From: DASZGI01 sp035938995
GTDB lineage: Bacteria; Actinomycetota; Actinomycetes; Streptomycetales; Catenulisporaceae
NCBI RefSeq assembly: GCF_035938995.1
Contig: NZ_DASZGI010000148.1
Coordinates: forward strand, 1-13,229
DNA: 13,229 bases
Direction: 5' to 3'
Part shown: positions 11,377 to 13,229 of the stretch, one piece after another
Layout: the number at the start of each line of letters is the position of its first letter
Position numbering within the stretch: position 1 is the first letter of the stretch
Translations under genes and position numbers: made by a program
The notes under the pieces: model-generated
What the model was told of the DNA's origin: nothing
The model's input: the letters and a program-made list of their open reading frames with translations, nothing else
The model's database searches: none

Positions 11377-12864
11377 TCAAACCCCAAACGGCCCGCCCTG
11401 CGGAAACCGGATCGTCGCAGCATCGAACCCTGGGCCCCGCCGCTCGACCGGGTGGACCTCGAGCCGCAGATGGAGAGCTTCGAGTACGTGCCGTTTCTGT
11501 GCCACCGTGAGCGCATCCCACTTTTCCGCCGCCTGGTCGCCGATGAGCCCGTCCAGGACACTGAGATCCACGGCCGGTTGCACCCGCCGCAGCTCGGCCT
11601 GCGCATCGGTGATCTGCGCACCGAGCGACTCCGTGATCTTTAGCAACTGCTCGCGCTTGATCAGGTTGGCCGCGTAATCCTCTGCCGCAAGAATCTGCTT
11701 CGCCCTCAAGCCCTCGATCCGCTCCATGACCGCGACAGCCACACTGCCGTCCGACTCGAACACCGTGGCGGCATCTTTAGTGCCCAAGCGGTCAAGCACC
11801 AGGCCCCGGACGTATCCGTCCAACGCCTCCACATTCCGGCCAACGCACCCCTTCGGGTCACAGCAATACGTTTCCTTTTTCGCGCCGTACTTCGCGTTCC
11901 CACGCTTCGCGACCCGCAACCATCCGCCGCACACGCCGCAGATCGCGATGTCCCCCCAGGTCAAGAGGTGGTTTCGCTGACCCGGCCTCGTTAGCCGATC
12001 GTCCGCCTGACGTGCCGCGAACATGAGTTGGAGCCGGGCGTGCTGTTCATCCTCGATCAGTCTCGGCCAGGCCGCCGGATACTTGTTCTGGCCATGCCTT
12101 CGGACCGCGATGTTCGCGTCCCGCAGTGCGATTTTCTTGACTGACGTCTTGTTCCACCGTGACCCGCTCTCGTCCTGCCCGTTGGTGCGATGCTTCCGGT
12201 TCTGGCCCGCGCCCGGAGCCGGCACGCCGCGTTCGTTCAGGTCGGCGGTGATACCGATTAGCGTGTCCCCCGTCAGCAGACGCCGGACGATCTCGCGGAC
12301 GATCTCGGCCTGTTCGGGGCACTCAACGTCCTTGAATCCGATCTTGCGGCCCTGCGAATCGAAATCATAAACACGTTGCCACCCATAGGCGACCGCGCCG
12401 TTCGCCCTCCCCTCCTGGGCGCGCTGGAGAGCGGTCCGGGCGACGCGCTCACCCTTGATCTCCGATTCCATCGTGTCGAACTCTCCCATGAGGCCCACCA
12501 TGCCGCGCCCGAATGCGCTGCTGAGATCGAGGTCCGTGCCCTTCACGGCGCTGATCGATACTCCCGCGCGAGCGAAGATCTCGATGCCCTCGGCGCGTTC
12601 CTTGCGGTTGCGCCATAGCCGCGATGTGTGGAAGACGACGATGCGGTCTATCTCGCCACGCCGCGCCATGTTGAGCAACTTCTCGTAGTCAGGACGATAC
12701 GCACCCTTAAGTGCGCTGATGTCGTTGTCGCTCAGCTCGGCGACGACCGTCCAGCCGCGCGACACGGCGAGGGCTCGCCCATCCTCCACTTGTCGGGCTA
12801 TGCCCTTCTCCAGGCCAAGCTCATCCTCTGAAATGCGCTGGTACAGCGCCACCCGGTCAGCCAT
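11377..12864 (-). CDS. int: Large serine integrase
   Basis: 495 aa from ATG 12864, the first start after the att core; the open frame beyond it runs antisense through host DNA. Catalytic domain about 1-150 with nucleophile Ser12 (ALYQRISEDE), the FHTSRLWRN segment near residue 80, and EFDTMESEIKGERVARTALQ leading into the E helix. Recombinase domain about 150-290 (AVAYGWQRVYDFD, EQAEIVREIVRRLLTGDTLI). Zinc-ribbon domain with C309, C312, C335 and C340. Coiled-coil insert about 380-430 (IEGLRAKQILAAEDYAANLI). This is the phiC31/Bxb1 class, which recombines short attP and attB sites and needs a separate directionality factor to excise. It lies 31 bp inside the right att core, pointing away from it. 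A GGGGT about 12 bases upstream is a weak ribosome binding site. Confidence 0.95.
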   Translation of the reverse strand: MADRVALYQRISEDELGLEKGIARQVEDGRALAVSRGWTVVAELSDNDISALKGAYRPDYEKLLNMARRGEIDRIVVFHTSRLWRNRKERAEGIEIFARAGVSISAVKGTDLDLSSAFGRGMVGLMGEFDTMESEIKGERVARTALQRAQEGRANGAVAYGWQRVYDFDSQGRKIGFKDVECPEQAEIVREIVRRLLTGDTLIGITADLNERGVPAPGAGQNRKHRTNGQDESGSRWNKTSVKKIALRDANIAVRRHGQNKYPAAWPRLIEDEQHARLQLMFAARQADDRLTRPGQRNHLLTWGDIAICGVCGGWLRVAKRGNAKYGAKKETYCCDPKGCVGRNVEALDGYVRGLVLDRLGTKDAATVFESDGSVAVAVMERIEGLRAKQILAAEDYAANLIKREQLLKITESLGAQITDAQAELRRVQPAVDLSVLDGLIGDQAAEKWDALTVAQKRHVLEALHLRLEVHPVERRGPGFDAATIRFPQGGPFGV

Positions 12865-12894
12865 GGTTGCAATGTTACCCCTTGAGACGATTTG

Positions 12895-12905
12895 CTGTTC
12901 CCCGG
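12895..12905 (+). repeat. attR core, CTGTTCCCCGG
   Basis: Identical to 469-479 and in the same codon frame of the hydrolase fragment. To the left is element DNA with the integrase start, to the right host DNA. Confidence 0.8.
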
Positions 12906-13083
12906 AGGCGTCGGCAACACCCAAAAGGACTCCGAGCGCTTCGCAGTCCTCTACGAGGGCGTCGTCACGAAGATCTTCGACATCCTGCCGGACGAGACCT
13001 GGGTCTACCCCGGCCACGGCCGCGACACCACCCTCGGCGACGAGCGCCCCCACCTGGAAGAGTGGCGCAAGCGCGGCTGGTGA
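12895..13083 (+). pseudogene. Displaced host 3' end of the MBL-fold hydrolase
   Basis: In-frame fragment of 62 codons reading LFPGGVGNTQKDSERFAVLY, then KIFDILPDETWVYPGHGRD and ending EEWRKRGW. It includes the last metal-ligand histidine (PGHG) but lacks all upstream motifs, since the sequence before the core is the integrase leader. The VGNT version matches the form usual in actinomycete members of this family, as I remember it, so this is judged the original host tail. A TTG at 12892 could start a 63-residue peptide but nothing suggests it is functional. Confidence 0.88.
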
Positions 13084-13102
13084 GGCGGCCGCTCGAGCCG
13101 CC
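13084..13102 (+). terminator. Host terminator of the hydrolase gene
   Basis: GGCGGC (13084-13089) pairs with GCCGCC (13097-13102) around a 7-nt loop immediately after the stop codon; no T-tract. It was probably the original terminator of the interrupted gene. Confidence 0.5.
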
Positions 13103-13151
13103 GCGCGTTCGCATCGCAGCGGTCCGAGCGGCAACGCTGAGCGCATCATCT

Positions 13152-13211
13152 CGGCAGATCTAAAGGCTCTTCTGCGGCAGATCTGAAAGCAAGGGCGCGG
13201 CAGATCTAAAA
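13152..13211. repeat. Three direct repeats of CGGCAGATCTAAA
   Basis: CGGCAGATCTAAA at 13152-13164 and 13199-13211, and CGGCAGATCTGAA at 13176-13188, spaced 24 and 23 bp apart. Each contains the palindrome AGATCT. It lies in host DNA right of the element, at the window edge, and may be the start of a longer array or an operator group. Confidence 0.65.
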
Positions 13212-13229
13212 TGCGAGCTACACTGCCCT

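Larger units (their letters stand above)
480..12905. mobile_element. Integrated element of about 12.4 kb, large serine integrase type
   Basis: The boundaries are set by two copies of CTGTTCCCCGG, each in the same codon context of one gene (an intact MBL hydrolase on the left, its headless 3' end on the right), 12,426 bp apart. The integrase gene starts 31 bp inside the right copy, as is usual for site-specific elements. The inside carries a replication-type protein, an excisionase-like protein, a resolvase, a GntR/UTRA pair, several XRE regulators and a DUF2637-type membrane protein. This set resembles actinomycete integrative and conjugative elements. No TraB/FtsK translocase, relaxase or phage structural gene is seen, so autonomous transfer is doubtful. 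Confidence 0.88.

Noticed and set aside
13152..13211. CRISPR array
   Set aside because: The repeats are only 13 bp and the spacers about 10 bp, with no cas gene.

Overview
The window is high-GC DNA with GTG/TTG starts, stop-start overlaps of the ATGA/GTGA type and leaderless transcription. All of this suggests a filamentous actinomycete (Streptomyces or a relative); the genus is inferred and not proven. The centre is one integrated mobile element of about 12.4 kb (480-12905). It sits inside a chromosomal gene for an MBL-fold (glyoxalase II-like) metallo-hydrolase.

Ends of the element. The left edge carries a full-length hydrolase gene (4-654). The right edge carries a second, headless copy of the last third of the same gene (12895-13083). 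Both copies meet the element at the same 11-bp sequence, CTGTTCCCCGG (469-479 and 12895-12905), the likely product of the large serine integrase encoded just inside the right end (11377-12864, minus strand). The element therefore replaced the host gene's 3' end with its own diverged version, including the last metal-ligand histidine.

Left half (0.7-5.5 kb). A two-gene plus-strand unit encodes a small protein and a DUF2637-like four-helix membrane protein. A minus-strand operon encodes a UTRA-domain protein without a DNA-binding domain, a full GntR/UTRA regulator and a frameshifted membrane protein. Divergent from it, across an AT-rich repeat-bearing control region, is a plus-strand operon: an unknown 94-aa protein, a STAS-like domain lacking the phosphorylated serine, a tandem XRE regulator and a single-pass membrane-anchored protein.

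Middle (5.5-9.7 kb). A small serine resolvase/invertase lies beside a repeat cluster that looks like its res site. Then come an XRE regulator, a strong terminator, a 20-bp perfect palindrome, and a three-gene minus operon (excisionase-like helix-turn-helix, proline-rich protein, frameshifted helical protein). About 700 bp with little coding follows, rich in hairpins and repeats and a candidate origin or transfer locus.

Right half (9.7-12.9 kb). A replication-type winged-helix protein has a palindromic, repeated sequence inside its own linker coding region and is preceded by two tiny overlapping genes. An XRE regulator transcribed leaderless from a near-consensus promoter is coupled to a small protein, followed by the integrase.

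Taken together this looks like a compact actinomycete integrative element able to integrate, excise, probably replicate and resolve multimers, under dense transcriptional control. No FtsK/TraB translocase, relaxase, capsid or terminase gene is visible. It is either a reduced element or one that depends on another element or phage for transfer (inference).
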